The position numbers and the translations under genes are program-made. This document shows, in pieces, positions 1 through 9,154 of a stretch of DNA of 64,000 nt; position 1 is the stretch's first letter; the number at the start of each line of letters is the position of its first letter. The notes below the pieces were generated by a model. It searched no databases and was not told the DNA's origin. It saw nothing but the letters and a program-made list of their open reading frames with translations. Origin of the DNA: Brucella grignonensis (GTDB taxonomy: Bacteria > Pseudomonadota > Alphaproteobacteria > Rhizobiales > Rhizobiaceae); assembly GCF_002252505.1 (NCBI RefSeq), contig NZ_NNRL01000157.1, positions 248,001 through 312,000 of the forward strand, given 5' to 3'.

Positions 1-1
1 T

Positions 2-439
2 CAGCTCGGCGTGCTCAACAGCTATTTTGCTCTCAGTGCTCCGTTCTTCATCTCGGTCTTCGGCATATTCCTGTTTCTGCAATTCTTCCGCGCCATGCCG
101 GATGATCTCATCAGCGCCGCGCGTCTCGACGGCATGTCAGAGGCAGGCATCGTCATGCGGGTGATCGTACCCAATGCCTGGCCCGCCATCACCGCCTTCT
201 CGATCTTCTCGGTAGTTGCGCACTGGAACGATCTGTTCTGGCCGCTGATCGTTATCAACGGCATGGAGCGCGCCACGCCGCCATTGGGTCTCCTCTATTT
301 CCGCGCTGCGGAAGCAGGCGACGATTACGGGGCATTGATGGCGGCAACCCTCATCATCACGCTGCCGCTGCTGCTTGCGTTTCTTGCCGCCCAACGCCGC
401 TTCATCGAAGGCATCACCCTCACCGGCCTCAAGGGCTGA
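2..439 (+). CDS. Carbohydrate ABC transporter permease, 3' part
   Basis: This is the C-terminal 145 residues of an inner-membrane ABC permease of the MalG/UgpE type; the 5' end lies outside the window. The reading frame is open to the window edge. The EAA loop that contacts the ATPase is visible as SAARLDGMSEAG...IVP at about residues 38-57 of the visible part. It is preceded by one hydrophobic segment and followed by two more, in the usual order for this family. The stop codon is 34 nt upstream of the binding-protein start, so the two genes very likely form one uptake operon. The substrate cannot be read from the sequence; a sugar or a polyol phosphate such as glycerol-3-phosphate is likely by family. 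Confidence 0.9.
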   Translation, partial: QLGVLNSYFALSAPFFISVFGIFLFLQFFRAMPDDLISAARLDGMSEAGIVMRVIVPNAWPAITAFSIFSVVAHWNDLFWPLIVINGMERATPPLGLLYFRAAEAGDDYGALMAATLIITLPLLLAFLAAQRRFIEGITLTGLKG

Positions 440-473
440 ATTCTTCCCTCCCATCCTCCACAGGAGTTCAAAC

Positions 474-1739
474 ATGAAACGCTTTTCCAGTGCACTCGCC
501 GCTCTGGCTATGGCAACAGGCCTCGGCTCGCCCGCCTTTGCCGAAACGACGCTGAACGTGCACTATCCGATGCCAGGCTTTTTCAAGGATGTCATGGCTG
601 ACATCTCTGGAAAGTTCATGGCAGAAAATCCGGATATCAAGATCAACTTCGTCAGCCCCTCGGCAACCTACGAAGAAGGCATTCAGACGATCATGCGTCA
701 GGCCGGAACGTCGGAAATGCCGGATATCACCTTCACCGGTTTGAACCGCCTGCGCGTCCTCGCGGAACGCAATATCGGCGTCGACATGAAGCCGCTGGTC
801 GAAAAAGAAACCGACATGGAAGCACAAGGCTTCACTGATCATCTGTTGAGCCTCGCCCGTGTCGGCGACCGTCAGGTTGGTCTTGCTTTCGCGACCTCCA
901 ACCCAATCATGTATTACAATGCCGATCTTCTGAAGGCTGCAGGCGGCAATCCCGACACGCCTCCAACCACCTGGGATGCAGTGATCGAGCTCGGCGGCAA
1001 GATCAAGGCGCTTGGCAACGGCAATGAAGGCATTGATTTCCGCTGGCAGGGCGATGACTGGATGTTCTCGGCGCTTCTGTTCGGCGCAGGCGGCACCATG
1101 CTGACCGAAGACGAGAAGAAGGTCGCCTTCGATGGACCGGAAGGGCTCGAAGCCTTCAAGCTGGTCGACCGCATGGTGAAGGAAGGCGGCATGCCGGTTC
1201 TGACCAAGGCAGCGGGTGAGCAGGCTTTCGCTGCTGGCAAGGTCGGCTTCTCGTTCCAGACGACTGGCGCGCTGCGCAACACGATCAAGAATGTCGGCGA
1301 CAAATTCGATCTGCGCACTGCCAAAATCCCTCTTATCAATGCTGAAAAGGGTCGCCTGCCAACCGGTGGCAACGCAGTCGTCATCCTGACAGAAGATCAG
1401 GCAAAGCAGGATGCGGCATGGAAATTCGCCAAGTTCGCCGCTGGACCTTACGGCGCTTCCGTCGTCGTTCCCGGCACCGGCTATGTGCCGAACAACGAAC
1501 TGGCTGCAAAGTCCGACGATTATCTCGGCAAATTCTACGCGGAAAATCCGCTGTTCAAAGCCGGTCTCAGCCAGATGTCGCTGATGATCCCGTGGTATGC
1601 CTTCCCGGGTTCGAACGGCGTGAAGGTGACGCAGACCATCGTGGACAATCTTTCGCGCGTCGTTGAGCAATCCGCCACGCCGGAAGACGCCCTTGCCGAT
1701 GCCTCCAAGGAAGTCCAGCGCCTGCTGCCACGCAAGTAA
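474..1739 (+). CDS. Sugar ABC transporter substrate-binding protein
   Basis: This 421-residue periplasmic protein of the extracellular solute-binding family 1 (UgpB/MalE-like) captures the substrate for the permease encoded just upstream. It has a clear Sec signal peptide, MKRFSSALAALAMATG..AFA, with cleavage expected before ETTLNV. The ATG at 474 is preferred to upstream in-frame codons because AGGAG sits 7 nt before it and the signal peptide begins there. The mature part shows the mixed alpha/beta pattern of the fold, with a typical N-terminal block (FMAENPDIKINFV) and a C-terminal helical region. A strong terminator follows it, so this is the last gene of the operon. The ligand is not determinable. 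Confidence 0.9.
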   Translation: MKRFSSALAALAMATGLGSPAFAETTLNVHYPMPGFFKDVMADISGKFMAENPDIKINFVSPSATYEEGIQTIMRQAGTSEMPDITFTGLNRLRVLAERNIGVDMKPLVEKETDMEAQGFTDHLLSLARVGDRQVGLAFATSNPIMYYNADLLKAAGGNPDTPPTTWDAVIELGGKIKALGNGNEGIDFRWQGDDWMFSALLFGAGGTMLTEDEKKVAFDGPEGLEAFKLVDRMVKEGGMPVLTKAAGEQAFAAGKVGFSFQTTGALRNTIKNVGDKFDLRTAKIPLINAEKGRLPTGGNAVVILTEDQAKQDAAWKFAKFAAGPYGASVVVPGTGYVPNNELAAKSDDYLGKFYAENPLFKAGLSQMSLMIPWYAFPGSNGVKVTQTIVDNLSRVVEQSATPEDALADASKEVQRLLPRK

Positions 1740-1763
1740 CCAGCCATCGCCATAAGCAAAAAG

Positions 1764-1796
1764 GGCCGCGCTGGCGATCAGCGCGGCCTTTTTTTT
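1764..1796 (+). terminator. Rho-independent terminator of the sugar ABC operon
   Basis: A perfect 9-bp stem (GGCCGCGCT / AGCGCGGCC) with a 7-nt loop is followed by eight T residues. It starts 25 nt after the binding-protein stop codon. The A-run on its other side suggests it may also stop the converging vtlR transcript. Confidence 0.9.
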
Positions 1797-1814
1797 ACGA
1801 ACAATAATATACGA

Positions 1815-2720
1815 TCAATAAGTCCAGTTGCGGGCCTTCGAGAACAGGAAGTCACGGAAGGCATGCAGTTTCGCGGAGTTCTTCAAGGCTTCCGGATAGC
1901 AGAAGAAAGTATCGAAGGACGGTATTTCTTCCAGTTCCGGCAGAAGTTGCACCAGACCGGATTCCTTGTCGGCCATATAATCGGGCAGAACGGCGATGCC
2001 GACGCCACGCTGCACAGCGCGACGGATCGACAACAGATTGTTCACCTGCAACGCCGGAATGCGTGTACTGCCATCGGCGCGCCCGGCAATCTCCAGCCAG
2101 TTCAGGCCTGTCAGATAGCTTGGCGCCGGTTCACCGAAAGTCACGACACGATGCTGATCGATCTCATCGATCGAATTCAGCTTGCCATATTTTGAAACAT
2201 AACCAGCCGACGCATAGACATGCATATGCACTGTGAACAGCCGACGCTGAATCAGGTCTGGCTGCTGCGGCTGCCGCAACCGGATGGCACAATCCGCATG
2301 GCGCATCGTCAGGTCCAGCTCCTCATTGTCGAGGATCAGCTGGAGCTGGATATCGGGATAAAGCTCGACAAATTCCTGAATCCGCTCGATCAGCCAGCCG
2401 GAGCCAAGACCAACAGTCGTCGTCACGCGAAGACGGCCTGTCGGCTTTTCCTTGCTCTCGGCAAGCTTCGAGCGAACGTTCTCGAGCTTCATCAGCACGT
2501 CATGCGCAGTGCGATAAAGCGTTTCGCCCTGCTCGGTCAGGATCAGACCGCGTGCATGACGGTGAAACAGCGGGACACCAACATCCTGCTCCAGTGCGCT
2601 GACCTGTCGCGAAATAGCCGATTGCGACAGATGCAATGTCTGTGCGGCATGGGTGAAGGACCCGGCTTCCGCAGCAGCATGGAAAATGCGCAGTTTGTCC
2701 CAGTCGAGCGGTGCGACCAC
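1815..2720 (-). CDS. vtlR: LysR-type regulator, VtlR/LsrB family
   Basis: This 301-residue LysR regulator has an N-terminal winged helix (about residues 7-65, with SFTHAAQTLHLSQSAISRQ as the recognition region) and a periplasmic-binding-like effector domain. The sequence and its position 15 nt downstream of trxB match VtlR of Brucella and LsrB of Sinorhizobium, which control small-RNA or small-protein genes, redox defence and host interaction. The start is GTG, supported by a strong GGGGGAGAAGG upstream. Only two cysteines are present (C144 and C274). The redox-active cysteines described for Sinorhizobium LsrB, as I recall them (146, 172, 238), appear to be kept only at the first position. 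It is probably co-transcribed with trxB. Confidence 0.85.
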   Translation of the reverse strand: MVAPLDWDKLRIFHAAAEAGSFTHAAQTLHLSQSAISRQVSALEQDVGVPLFHRHARGLILTEQGETLYRTAHDVLMKLENVRSKLAESKEKPTGRLRVTTTVGLGSGWLIERIQEFVELYPDIQLQLILDNEELDLTMRHADCAIRLRQPQQPDLIQRRLFTVHMHVYASAGYVSKYGKLNSIDEIDQHRVVTFGEPAPSYLTGLNWLEIAGRADGSTRIPALQVNNLLSIRRAVQRGVGIAVLPDYMADKESGLVQLLPELEEIPSFDTFFCYPEALKNSAKLHAFRDFLFSKARNWTY

Positions 2721-2735
2721 CTTCTCCCCCTCTCG

Positions 2736-3710
2736 TTACTCCGCAGCTTCGTGCAGCGGTTCCTGTGCAGCCAACCAGCGCTCGGATTCGAGCGCCGCCA
2801 TGCAGCCCATACCAGCAGCAGTCACGGCCTGCCGGTAAATATCGTCTGTAACGTCACCAGCGGCAAAGATGCCCGGCACGTCGGTAGCGGTCGAATCGGG
2901 CGCAGTCCAGAGATAACCATTTGGCTTCTGCTTGAGCTTGCCCTCGAACAACGAAACTGCAGGTGCGTGGCCAATGGCGATGAAGACCCCATGGGTTTCA
3001 TGCTCGCTCAATTCACCCGTCACAATATTCTTGAGACGAACACCTGTTACCGTCGCACCCATCGGAGGCTTGGCTTCGGTGCCGACGATTTCATCAATGA
3101 CGCTGTTCCAGATAACCTTGACATTTTCACGCGACATGAGCCGATCCTGCATGATCTTCTCAGCACGGAAACCTTCACGGCGATGCACGACCGTCACGCT
3201 CTTGGCGATATGCGACAGATAGAGTGCCTCTTCGACGGCTGTGTTACCGCCGCCGACAACGACCACATCCTTGCCGCGATAGAAAAAGCCATCACAGGTC
3301 GCACAAGCCGAAACACCGCCGCCCATGAATGTCTGTTCGCTTTCAAGACCAAGCCACTTGGCCTGAGCGCCAGTCGCGATAATCAAGGCGTCACAGGTAT
3401 AGATCGTGCCGGAATCACCGATCAGGCGGAAAGGGCGCGACGCCGTATCCACTTCCGTGATGATGTCATAAAGAATTTCAGCACCGACATTCTGAGCCTG
3501 TGTCGCCATCTGGTCCATCATCCATGGCCCCTGCACTGGCTCGGCATAACCCGGATAGTTTTCCACATCGGTCGTGATCATCAACTGACCGCCCTGCTGC
3601 AAACCAGTAATGATGATCGGCTTGAGCATCGCGCGCGCAGCATAAATCGCCGCCGTATAGCCTGCCGGACCAGAGCCGATTACAATAACGGGCGCATGAC
3701 GCTGTGACAT
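2736..3710 (-). CDS. trxB: Thioredoxin reductase
   Basis: This cytoplasmic flavoenzyme uses NADPH to reduce thioredoxin. Its 324 residues match the usual length for low-Mr bacterial TrxB. The FAD-binding GSGPAG motif is at residues 12-17, the redox-active CATC pair is C136/C139, and a second Rossmann motif (GGGNTAVEEA) binds NADPH. The ATG at 3710 gives the canonical N-terminus MSQRHAPVIVIG; the reading frame stays open further upstream, but that stretch does not look like protein. It is the first gene of a trxB-vtlR pair. Confidence 0.97.
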   Translation of the reverse strand: MSQRHAPVIVIGSGPAGYTAAIYAARAMLKPIIITGLQQGGQLMITTDVENYPGYAEPVQGPWMMDQMATQAQNVGAEILYDIITEVDTASRPFRLIGDSGTIYTCDALIIATGAQAKWLGLESEQTFMGGGVSACATCDGFFYRGKDVVVVGGGNTAVEEALYLSHIAKSVTVVHRREGFRAEKIMQDRLMSRENVKVIWNSVIDEIVGTEAKPPMGATVTGVRLKNIVTGELSEHETHGVFIAIGHAPAVSLFEGKLKQKPNGYLWTAPDSTATDVPGIFAAGDVTDDIYRQAVTAAGMGCMAALESERWLAAQEPLHEAAE

Positions 3711-3912
3711 GAGGATAGTTCTCCGGTCCAAAAATCGATTTAAATAGTGGACTTCCAGCTCACCAGAATCGCCTTCGCGTTCGGCTTTGCCAATGTCCTG
3801 ATATTGTGGCCAAGGTAGGTCTGCGATCGGCTGTTTGCAAGGTTGGAGCAACATTTGCTGCGCTTTAGCCACAGCTTGTCGCCATTCAACACGATGATGC
3901 GGCATACCCACA

Positions 3913-5430
3913 TTGCGGCAGGCAAGTTCCCGCGTTAAACACAGCACAACAAAGCAGCTTTCAAAATCGCTGGAGCCGAAGGCCATATATAAGACCGTTG
4001 CTAATATCTGTGCGCGTTTCGGCCTCGTCATGGCTGTAGCAATGCTGTTGCCTGCGGCTATCGACTTGCGCGATGGCAGCGACGACTGGCTTATTTTTGT
4101 GCGTTCTGCAGCGGCGACCGGTGCATTGTCGGCTCTGATCCTGTTTGCCACCCAAAGCCAGAACACGCGCTTCACCCCGCGCCTTGGTTTCCTGCTGACC
4201 ACATGCCTGTGGCTCACAGCCAGTTTTCTGGGCTCGATCCCGCTCTATTTTTCGCACCTGCCAATCAGTTATGCGGCCGCATTCTTTGAGGCCATGTCGG
4301 GCGTCACGTCCACTGGCGCCACCGCGCTGACCGGGCTCGACAACATGCAACGTGGCATTCTTCTATGGCGTTCGCTTCTTTGCTGGATCGGGGGTATCGG
4401 CTTTATCGGCTTGGCCCTGCTGATGCTGCCATCCTTGCGTGCGGGCGGACTTGCGCTCTTTCACATGGAGAATTCCGACAAGTCGGAAAAAATCCTCCCA
4501 CGCATGAATCAGATCGCGCTCGGCATCGTGCTGGCTTATCTCAGTCTGACTGCTGCCTGTATCATTGCTTATTTTGTTGCTGGCATGAGCATGTTCGACG
4601 CCATCAACCACGGCTTCACGACAATCGCGACAGCAGGCTTTTCCACGCATGACAGTTCGCTGGGCTTCTATGAAGGCAACCGTAAACTGCTCATAGTGTC
4701 CACGATCTTCATGGCCCTCTCGGCCCTGCCCTTCGTACTCTATATCAAGGCCTTCATGCCACGTCGCACAGAATCACTTGTCGATCCGCAGGTGAAACTG
4801 TTCTTCACGATTGTGATCGGCTTCAGCTTTGCACTCGCGGTGGTCCTGCGGCTCGGGTCCAACGTGCCTTTCGGTGACGCGCTGATCTCAGCCTCGTTTC
4901 ATTTTGTTTCGGTCATGACGACAACAGGCTACGCCACTGAAGACTATTCTTTGTGGGGACCGCCCGCGATTGGAATTTTCTTTCTTGCATCATTTCTGGG
5001 TGGCTGCGCTGGCTCGACATCAGGCGGCATCAAGATGAACCGCCTGATTATCCTCTGGAGCCTGACGCGCGCCAATCTTGCCCGGCTCATCATGCCGCAT
5101 GCCGTCATCAAGATCCGTTACGGTAGTTCGGAAGTATCCGGCGAAATCGCCCAGAACGTTCTTCTCTACCTGTTTCTCTACTGCGCCTCACTCATTATAG
5201 GCGCGGTGCTGCTTGCGTCACTCGGCCTCGACTTCATATCAGCCTTCACCGGCGCGCTGACCGCACTCTCCAATATTGGCCCCGGCCTTGGTGACACAAT
5301 CGGCCCCGTCGGCAACTTTTCCACCATTCACGACTCCGCACTTTGGGTGCTTTCGTTTCTCATGCTGGTCGGACGTCTTGAGCTCGTAACCGTATTTATC
5401 CTGTTCACACGCACTTTCTGGATGCGCTAA
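3913..5430 (+). CDS. TrkH-family potassium uptake membrane protein
   Basis: This inner-membrane K+ transporter subunit of the TrkH/KtrB superfamily has repeated M1-P-M2 units and selectivity-filter-like stretches (SGVTSTGATALTG, TTIATAGFS, SVMTTTGYATED, TALSNIGPGLG), four in all as expected. TrkH usually works with the cytosolic NAD-binding subunit TrkA, which is not in this window. The start is uncertain. TTG at 3913 gives 505 residues; the first transmembrane helix begins near ICARFGLVMAV, so a start close to 3970-4030 is also possible, the latter being the first ATG. The gene is divergent from trxB. Confidence 0.85.
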   Translation: MRQASSRVKHSTTKQLSKSLEPKAIYKTVANICARFGLVMAVAMLLPAAIDLRDGSDDWLIFVRSAAATGALSALILFATQSQNTRFTPRLGFLLTTCLWLTASFLGSIPLYFSHLPISYAAAFFEAMSGVTSTGATALTGLDNMQRGILLWRSLLCWIGGIGFIGLALLMLPSLRAGGLALFHMENSDKSEKILPRMNQIALGIVLAYLSLTAACIIAYFVAGMSMFDAINHGFTTIATAGFSTHDSSLGFYEGNRKLLIVSTIFMALSALPFVLYIKAFMPRRTESLVDPQVKLFFTIVIGFSFALAVVLRLGSNVPFGDALISASFHFVSVMTTTGYATEDYSLWGPPAIGIFFLASFLGGCAGSTSGGIKMNRLIILWSLTRANLARLIMPHAVIKIRYGSSEVSGEIAQNVLLYLFLYCASLIIGAVLLASLGLDFISAFTGALTALSNIGPGLGDTIGPVGNFSTIHDSALWVLSFLMLVGRLELVTVFILFTRTFWMR

Positions 5431-5525
5431 CAACGCTTTAGGCAGTTTACATCCTGTCGTCTCTTTTGGTATGAGCAGGATTAGATTGCGCTATAACGGC
5501 GCTGAGTGTTTTATAATTACGCCTG

Positions 5526-5539
5526 AATGAAATTTCATT
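5526..5539. promoter_or_regulatory. 14-bp perfect palindrome in front of the lrp start
   Basis: AATGAAATTTCATT is a perfect palindrome that ends 16 nt before the lrp ATG. A TATAAT match lies at 5512-5517, so the dyad would fall at the likely transcription start. Autoregulation by Lrp is a plausible reading; it is not shown. Short palindromes of this size also occur by chance. Confidence 0.35.
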
Positions 5540-5555
5540 GCGCGCGGAGTTTTGC

Positions 5556-6026
5556 ATGCCGATCAAGGCTGATCTGGACGAAATCGATTGGAAAATCCTT
5601 CGGGAGCTCCAGAATAACGGGCGCATCACCAATGTTGAGCTTGCCGAACGTGTCGGCATCTCTGCTCCTCCCTGCCTGCGTCGTGTGCGTAAGCTGGAAG
5701 AAAGCGGCGTCATTCGTGGCTATCGCGCCATTCTCAATGGCAATTCCCTTGGACAAGATCTCGTCGCATTCTGTTCGGTCGGTCTACACCGGCAGGCCGA
5801 TGCCGATCTCAAGGCTTTCGCCGAGAAATCCAAGCAATGGCCGCTGGTGCGTCGCGCATGGATGGTATCGGGCGAGTCCGATTTCCTGCTCCATTGCGTT
5901 GCACGCGACCTCAACACCTTCCAGACTTTCGTCATTGAAGAGCTGACCGCCGCTCCCAATGTGGATTCGGTACGTACAGCCCTGACCATTCGTCCAGTGA
6001 AGGACGAACCGCTGATGATCCTCTAA
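5556..6026 (+). CDS. lrp: Lrp/AsnC-family transcriptional regulator
   Basis: This 156-residue Lrp-type regulator has an N-terminal helix-turn-helix (about residues 7-50, with NVELAERVGISAPPCLRRVRKL as recognition segment) and a C-terminal RAM ligand-binding domain (about 70-145). Such proteins sense amino acids and form octamers or dimers. ATG 5556 is chosen because CGGAG lies about 6 nt upstream; an in-frame ATG at 5538 would add six residues without a clear ribosome site. The gene sits near trxB and vtlR, as its homologue does in Sinorhizobium from memory. The target regulon is unknown. Confidence 0.85.
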   Translation: MPIKADLDEIDWKILRELQNNGRITNVELAERVGISAPPCLRRVRKLEESGVIRGYRAILNGNSLGQDLVAFCSVGLHRQADADLKAFAEKSKQWPLVRRAWMVSGESDFLLHCVARDLNTFQTFVIEELTAAPNVDSVRTALTIRPVKDEPLMIL

Positions 6027-6035
6027 TTCAGTGAA

Positions 6036-6131
6036 TTAAAGCATGTCGCCCAAAAATGGGAACCGGCTTTGCGCAGGATAATGCGCAAAAATAAAAAATC
6101 AGAGCGGTTGCGTTCATGCGCGATCGCTCTT
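6036..6131 (+). repeat. Two-hairpin intergenic repeat, diverged copy
   Basis: This is a diverged member of the roughly 105-bp repeat family seen throughout the window. It starts with TTAAAGCATGTCGCCC, has the characteristic GGGAACCGGCTTTGCG core of hairpin 1, then an AT-rich linker, then a second hairpin with AGAGCG / CGCTCT ends. Its second hairpin also acts as a terminator. Confidence 0.65.
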
Positions 6132-6136
6132 TTTGT
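6101..6136. terminator. Bidirectional terminator between lrp and wadC
   Basis: A 12-bp stem with one wobble pair (AGAGCGGTTGCG / CGCGATCGCTCT, loop TTCATG) has a T-run on the plus side and an A-run on the other. It can therefore end both lrp and the converging greA-wadC transcript. It is formed by the second hairpin of the repeat copy at 6036-6131. Confidence 0.75.
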
Positions 6137-6149
6137 TTTGAACGGAGAG

Positions 6150-7211
6150 TTAGCGGCCGAAGACTCGCTCGTAAATTGCGCTGATTGCTGCAGCTTCTTT
6201 TTCAAGTGGGAAAGCATCGCGAACATATTCAAGCGCGTTTTCGCCATCGCGTTGGGCCAGGGCAGGATCAGCCAGGTAAGGCTCTATTGCATTGCGTAAT
6301 GCGTCGCCATCGCCAGCTGCAACAAAACGACCTGTGCCTTCCACGATCATTTCGGCATAGGCACCGGCATCGCTTGCAACGACAGCAGTTTTTGAAGCCA
6401 TGGCTTCCAATGGCGTGAGGCCGAAGCCTTCATTGCGCGAAGGCGCGACATAGAGCGTGAGACGTCGATACCAGATACGAACGTCCGGCACTTCGCCAAG
6501 AATACGGATACGATCCTGTAATCCGGCGGCAGCAATACGTGCCTTCAAATCATCTTCAAACGACTGGTGTTCGGCAGTCGTGCGTCCAGTGATGATTGCC
6601 GTCCATTCCGGATATTTCGGCAAAAGCGCAATCATCGCATCAACAAACAGATCAGTGCCTTTGGAATGACGCACACGCCCAAAACAGCCAATAGCATATT
6701 TCCCGGGCAGGCCCGATGCGCTGAACCGGTCTTCTTCGCCAACGGGCGGATGAAACCGCTCAAGATCCACGCCATGCATGATGACCTGATGCGGAACCTC
6801 GAGAAAGCTGCCCGAACGGCCACTCGTTGCAATCACTGCATTCATGCGGCGGATCAGCCATTTGGTGAAGGGCTTGTGGTGACGTTGCGCGGCAGAAGTG
6901 AACACCAGCCGCAACTTCATGCGCAATACATCGCGCATGAAAATACCTGCAAGCATTTCGATATTCCGGCGTGCATGCCAGATACGGAAACGTCGTTTGG
7001 CAGGCTTTTTCCAGAATGAGAGAACAGCACTCCAGCCGAGATGCGGCAGAGTTTCAGGCAGCCCAGGCCCCATTGTTGCAATTCCTAATCCCTTTGCTCG
7101 CTGCAAAGGGATTAGCTGCACGATAGTCGAAGTCACACCGGAAAGGCGGCGCTTGAAATTAGGCGCTACGACTTCAACCTGTTCAACGGGAATTGGCACG
7201 TTTCGTCTCAA
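6150..7211 (-). CDS. wadC: LPS core glycosyltransferase, WadC/LpcC type
   Basis: This GT4-family (GT-B fold) glycosyltransferase of 353 residues resembles LpcC/WadC, the mannosyltransferase that builds the lateral branch of the Brucella LPS core. The C-terminal donor-binding part is clear: [19 protein letters not shown], then [19 protein letters not shown] with the EX7E-type motif of the family. The longest frame starts at TTG 7211, overlapping the greA stop as TTGA; a GTG at 7199 is an alternative that removes four residues. The gene is translationally coupled to greA. The name comes from family resemblance and from remembered gene order (near trxB-vtlR-greA in Brucella), not from a search. 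Confidence 0.8.
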   Translation of the reverse strand: MRRNVPIPVEQVEVVAPNFKRRLSGVTSTIVQLIPLQRAKGLGIATMGPGLPETLPHLGWSAVLSFWKKPAKRRFRIWHARRNIEMLAGIFMRDVLRMKLRLVFTSAAQRHHKPFTKWLIRRMNAVIATSGRSGSFLEVPHQVIMHGVDLERFHPPVGEEDRFSASGLPGKYAIGCFGRVRHSKGTDLFVDAMIALLPKYPEWTAIITGRTTAEHQSFEDDLKARIAAAGLQDRIRILGEVPDVRIWYRRLTLYVAPSRNEGFGLTPLEAMASKTAVVASDAGAYAEMIVEGTGRFVAAGDGDALRNAIEPYLADPALAQRDGENALEYVRDAFPLEKEAAAISAIYERVFGR

Positions 7212-7681
7212 ACGAACTTGAGACCGAGAATCTCGTATGAACGCGAACCGCCAGGTGCATTGACCTCAATGGTATCGCCTTCGCCCTTACCAATCAGCGC
7301 GCGTGCGATTGGCGAAGAAATCGAAATACGACCTTCCTTCACGTCGGCTTCCTGATCGCCAACGATCTGATAGATTTTCTCTTCTTCGGTATCTTCATCG
7401 ATCAGCGTGACGGTTGCACCAAACTTGATCTTGTCACCGGAAAGCTTCGTTACATCAATGACTTCGGCACGACCAACCAGCTCTTCCAGCTCATTGATTC
7501 GTCCTTCATTCAAGCTCTGGGCTTCCTTGGCAGCGTGATATTCTGCGTTTTCCGAAAGATCGCCATGCGCACGCGCTTCAGCAATTGCCTCAATGATCCG
7601 CGGACGTTCACTTTGCTGACGCGTGCGGAGTTCTTCCTTGAGATTTTCGAAACCGCGAGGGGTCATAGGGAACTTTTCCAT
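7208..7681 (-). CDS. greA: Transcription elongation factor GreA
   Basis: GreA (157 residues) rescues backtracked RNA polymerase by stimulating transcript cleavage. The N-terminal coiled-coil finger is visible, with the acidic tip segment [18 protein letters not shown] at about residues 34-51. The C-terminal FKBP-like domain contains [15 protein letters not shown]. The ATG at 7681 gives the standard start MEKFPMT; the frame runs further upstream without family resemblance. The stop overlaps the wadC start by 4 nt. Confidence 0.97.
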   Translation of the reverse strand: MEKFPMTPRGFENLKEELRTRQQSERPRIIEAIAEARAHGDLSENAEYHAAKEAQSLNEGRINELEELVGRAEVIDVTKLSGDKIKFGATVTLIDEDTEEEKIYQIVGDQEADVKEGRISISSPIARALIGKGEGDTIEVNAPGGSRSYEILGLKFV

Positions 7682-7946
7682 ACCCAGTCCAGTCCTTTCC
7701 ATCGCCCGCCGCGCTTCCCTCCAGGATGAGCGCGACGGCAGTTTGATTGCCCGCCTGATCCTGCTCCACAATTGGCCCAGGACACCCGTCCGGAAGATCA
7801 AAACGCCTGCCGGAACACAAAAAGAAAACGGTCGCCGAAACACATGCTTCGGAACCGTTCAAAGTGATGTTGCTGTAACTATAGCATTTTCATCAATCAT
7901 TTCACGAAGAAAAATTTAAGCCTGTTAATTCTGCAGTATACCATTT

Positions 7947-9002
7947 CTATTTTGCCTGAATGGGCCAGTTCGCAGGCCATTTCTCAGGACCGCCATCGTA
8001 ATTGCCATCGCAGTCGTCCTTGACGCGCTCTTGCACAAGCACAAACCGCACGTGTCCTTCGCCCGCATCCGTGGCTTTCCAGACATCATAGGTGCCACAA
8101 TCGCCCAGGCCCCTCCCCTTGAAAAACGCCATCAGCGTCTTGTTCTGCTGCGACCAGTCAATGTTCCATGCCTGATCAGTAACGGTTGGACCATCATCCG
8201 AAATCGTTGGCAGTGAAACCGGAACCACCTGATTCTCATATTGGCTGTAAAATACGTAGGGCTGATTATAAGCCCCCGGCGAGCCGCACGGCATTCCGAT
8301 CAGGTGAAGGCCGTCTGCGATTTTCGCATCAAAGCCCCCGCCGGTGCCGAAAGAATTTCCACTGGATGTCCCGCACAAACCATTTTCTTCAGTGAAGTCC
8401 TTGCGAATCTGCTCCGGCACCTGATCGACTGAAGCAATGATTTTCACCTCCGATGACAGCGGTGCAGGCTTGTCACCCTTTGCCTGCAATGCATCGACCG
8501 TGCCAGCGCGCGATTGCTGCTCATCGGCATAGATCAAACCGCCAACAAATCCGGAAAGCGAGTAATTCGATGTTTGCCCCGCGAACTTGAGTTGCAATTT
8601 CCGGCCATTCTTCATGGCATCAATCAGTTTGGTAACGGCAGCCGCGTCGCCATAATTAAGCCGATCGTCCTTGAGCGATGCAGCTGATGCTTCCACCACC
8701 AGCACTGACTTTCCGTCGACGGACAGTTCCAGTTTCCCAGAAACCTTAGACGGATCGATATAGGAAAGCTGCATTTCCGGCTTCGCCCCGATCGCGCGAC
8801 TCCTGTATATACCAAATGCTGGTGCACCCTCACTTGCAACCGGCGTGAGACTTAATGTGCAGTTCTGAGCAAAGTCGCATAGAACAGAAGTATCCCGGAT
8901 CAGCTTGTAGGCGGCCTGCGATATGCCAGTGTCTGAAAGCAACAAAATCGTTGCCCCTCCTGTGAGCAAAATTGCTCCGAGTGCAAATTTCCGAAAAACC
9001 AT
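7947..9002 (-). CDS. DUF1176-domain exported protein
   Basis: This 351-residue protein fits the DUF1176 family, found in proteobacterial envelopes with no settled function. It has a hydrophobic N-terminal segment (FALGAILLTGGATILLL) that is a signal peptide or anchor. Four conserved-looking cysteines (LCDFAQNC, LCGTSS, MPCGSPG, DCGTYD) suggest disulfides in the periplasm. I chose ATG 9002 because GGAG stands 7 nt before it; ATG 9014 and TTG 9023 are in frame but lack a ribosome site. It is transcribed alone, toward greA with a 265-bp gap that shows no gene. Confidence 0.75.
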   Translation of the reverse strand: MVFRKFALGAILLTGGATILLLSDTGISQAAYKLIRDTSVLCDFAQNCTLSLTPVASEGAPAFGIYRSRAIGAKPEMQLSYIDPSKVSGKLELSVDGKSVLVVEASAASLKDDRLNYGDAAAVTKLIDAMKNGRKLQLKFAGQTSNYSLSGFVGGLIYADEQQSRAGTVDALQAKGDKPAPLSSEVKIIASVDQVPEQIRKDFTEENGLCGTSSGNSFGTGGGFDAKIADGLHLIGMPCGSPGAYNQPYVFYSQYENQVVPVSLPTISDDGPTVTDQAWNIDWSQQNKTLMAFFKGRGLGDCGTYDVWKATDAGEGHVRFVLVQERVKDDCDGNYDGGPEKWPANWPIQAK

Positions 9003-9154
9003 AGCCCGCTCCATAAGATTCAAAATATCAACCTACTAACATGTCATATTTAAAGTAATGTCTTGCCGATCCCGCGTGATATTTTCTATAGCATGGCCAC
9101 CCCGGAAAAATGATCCAAGTCATTGCGGGCATTTTTCTTGGGGACGAAGCAACA

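Noticed and set aside
468-1670. A 400-residue open frame antisense to the sugar-binding protein gene
   Set aside because: The sense strand encodes a complete, recognisable protein with signal peptide and ribosome site; the antisense product has no domain character.
2220-3707. A 495-residue plus-strand open frame across vtlR and trxB
   Set aside because: Both minus-strand genes are certain by motif; the plus-strand product looks like a mirror-frame translation.
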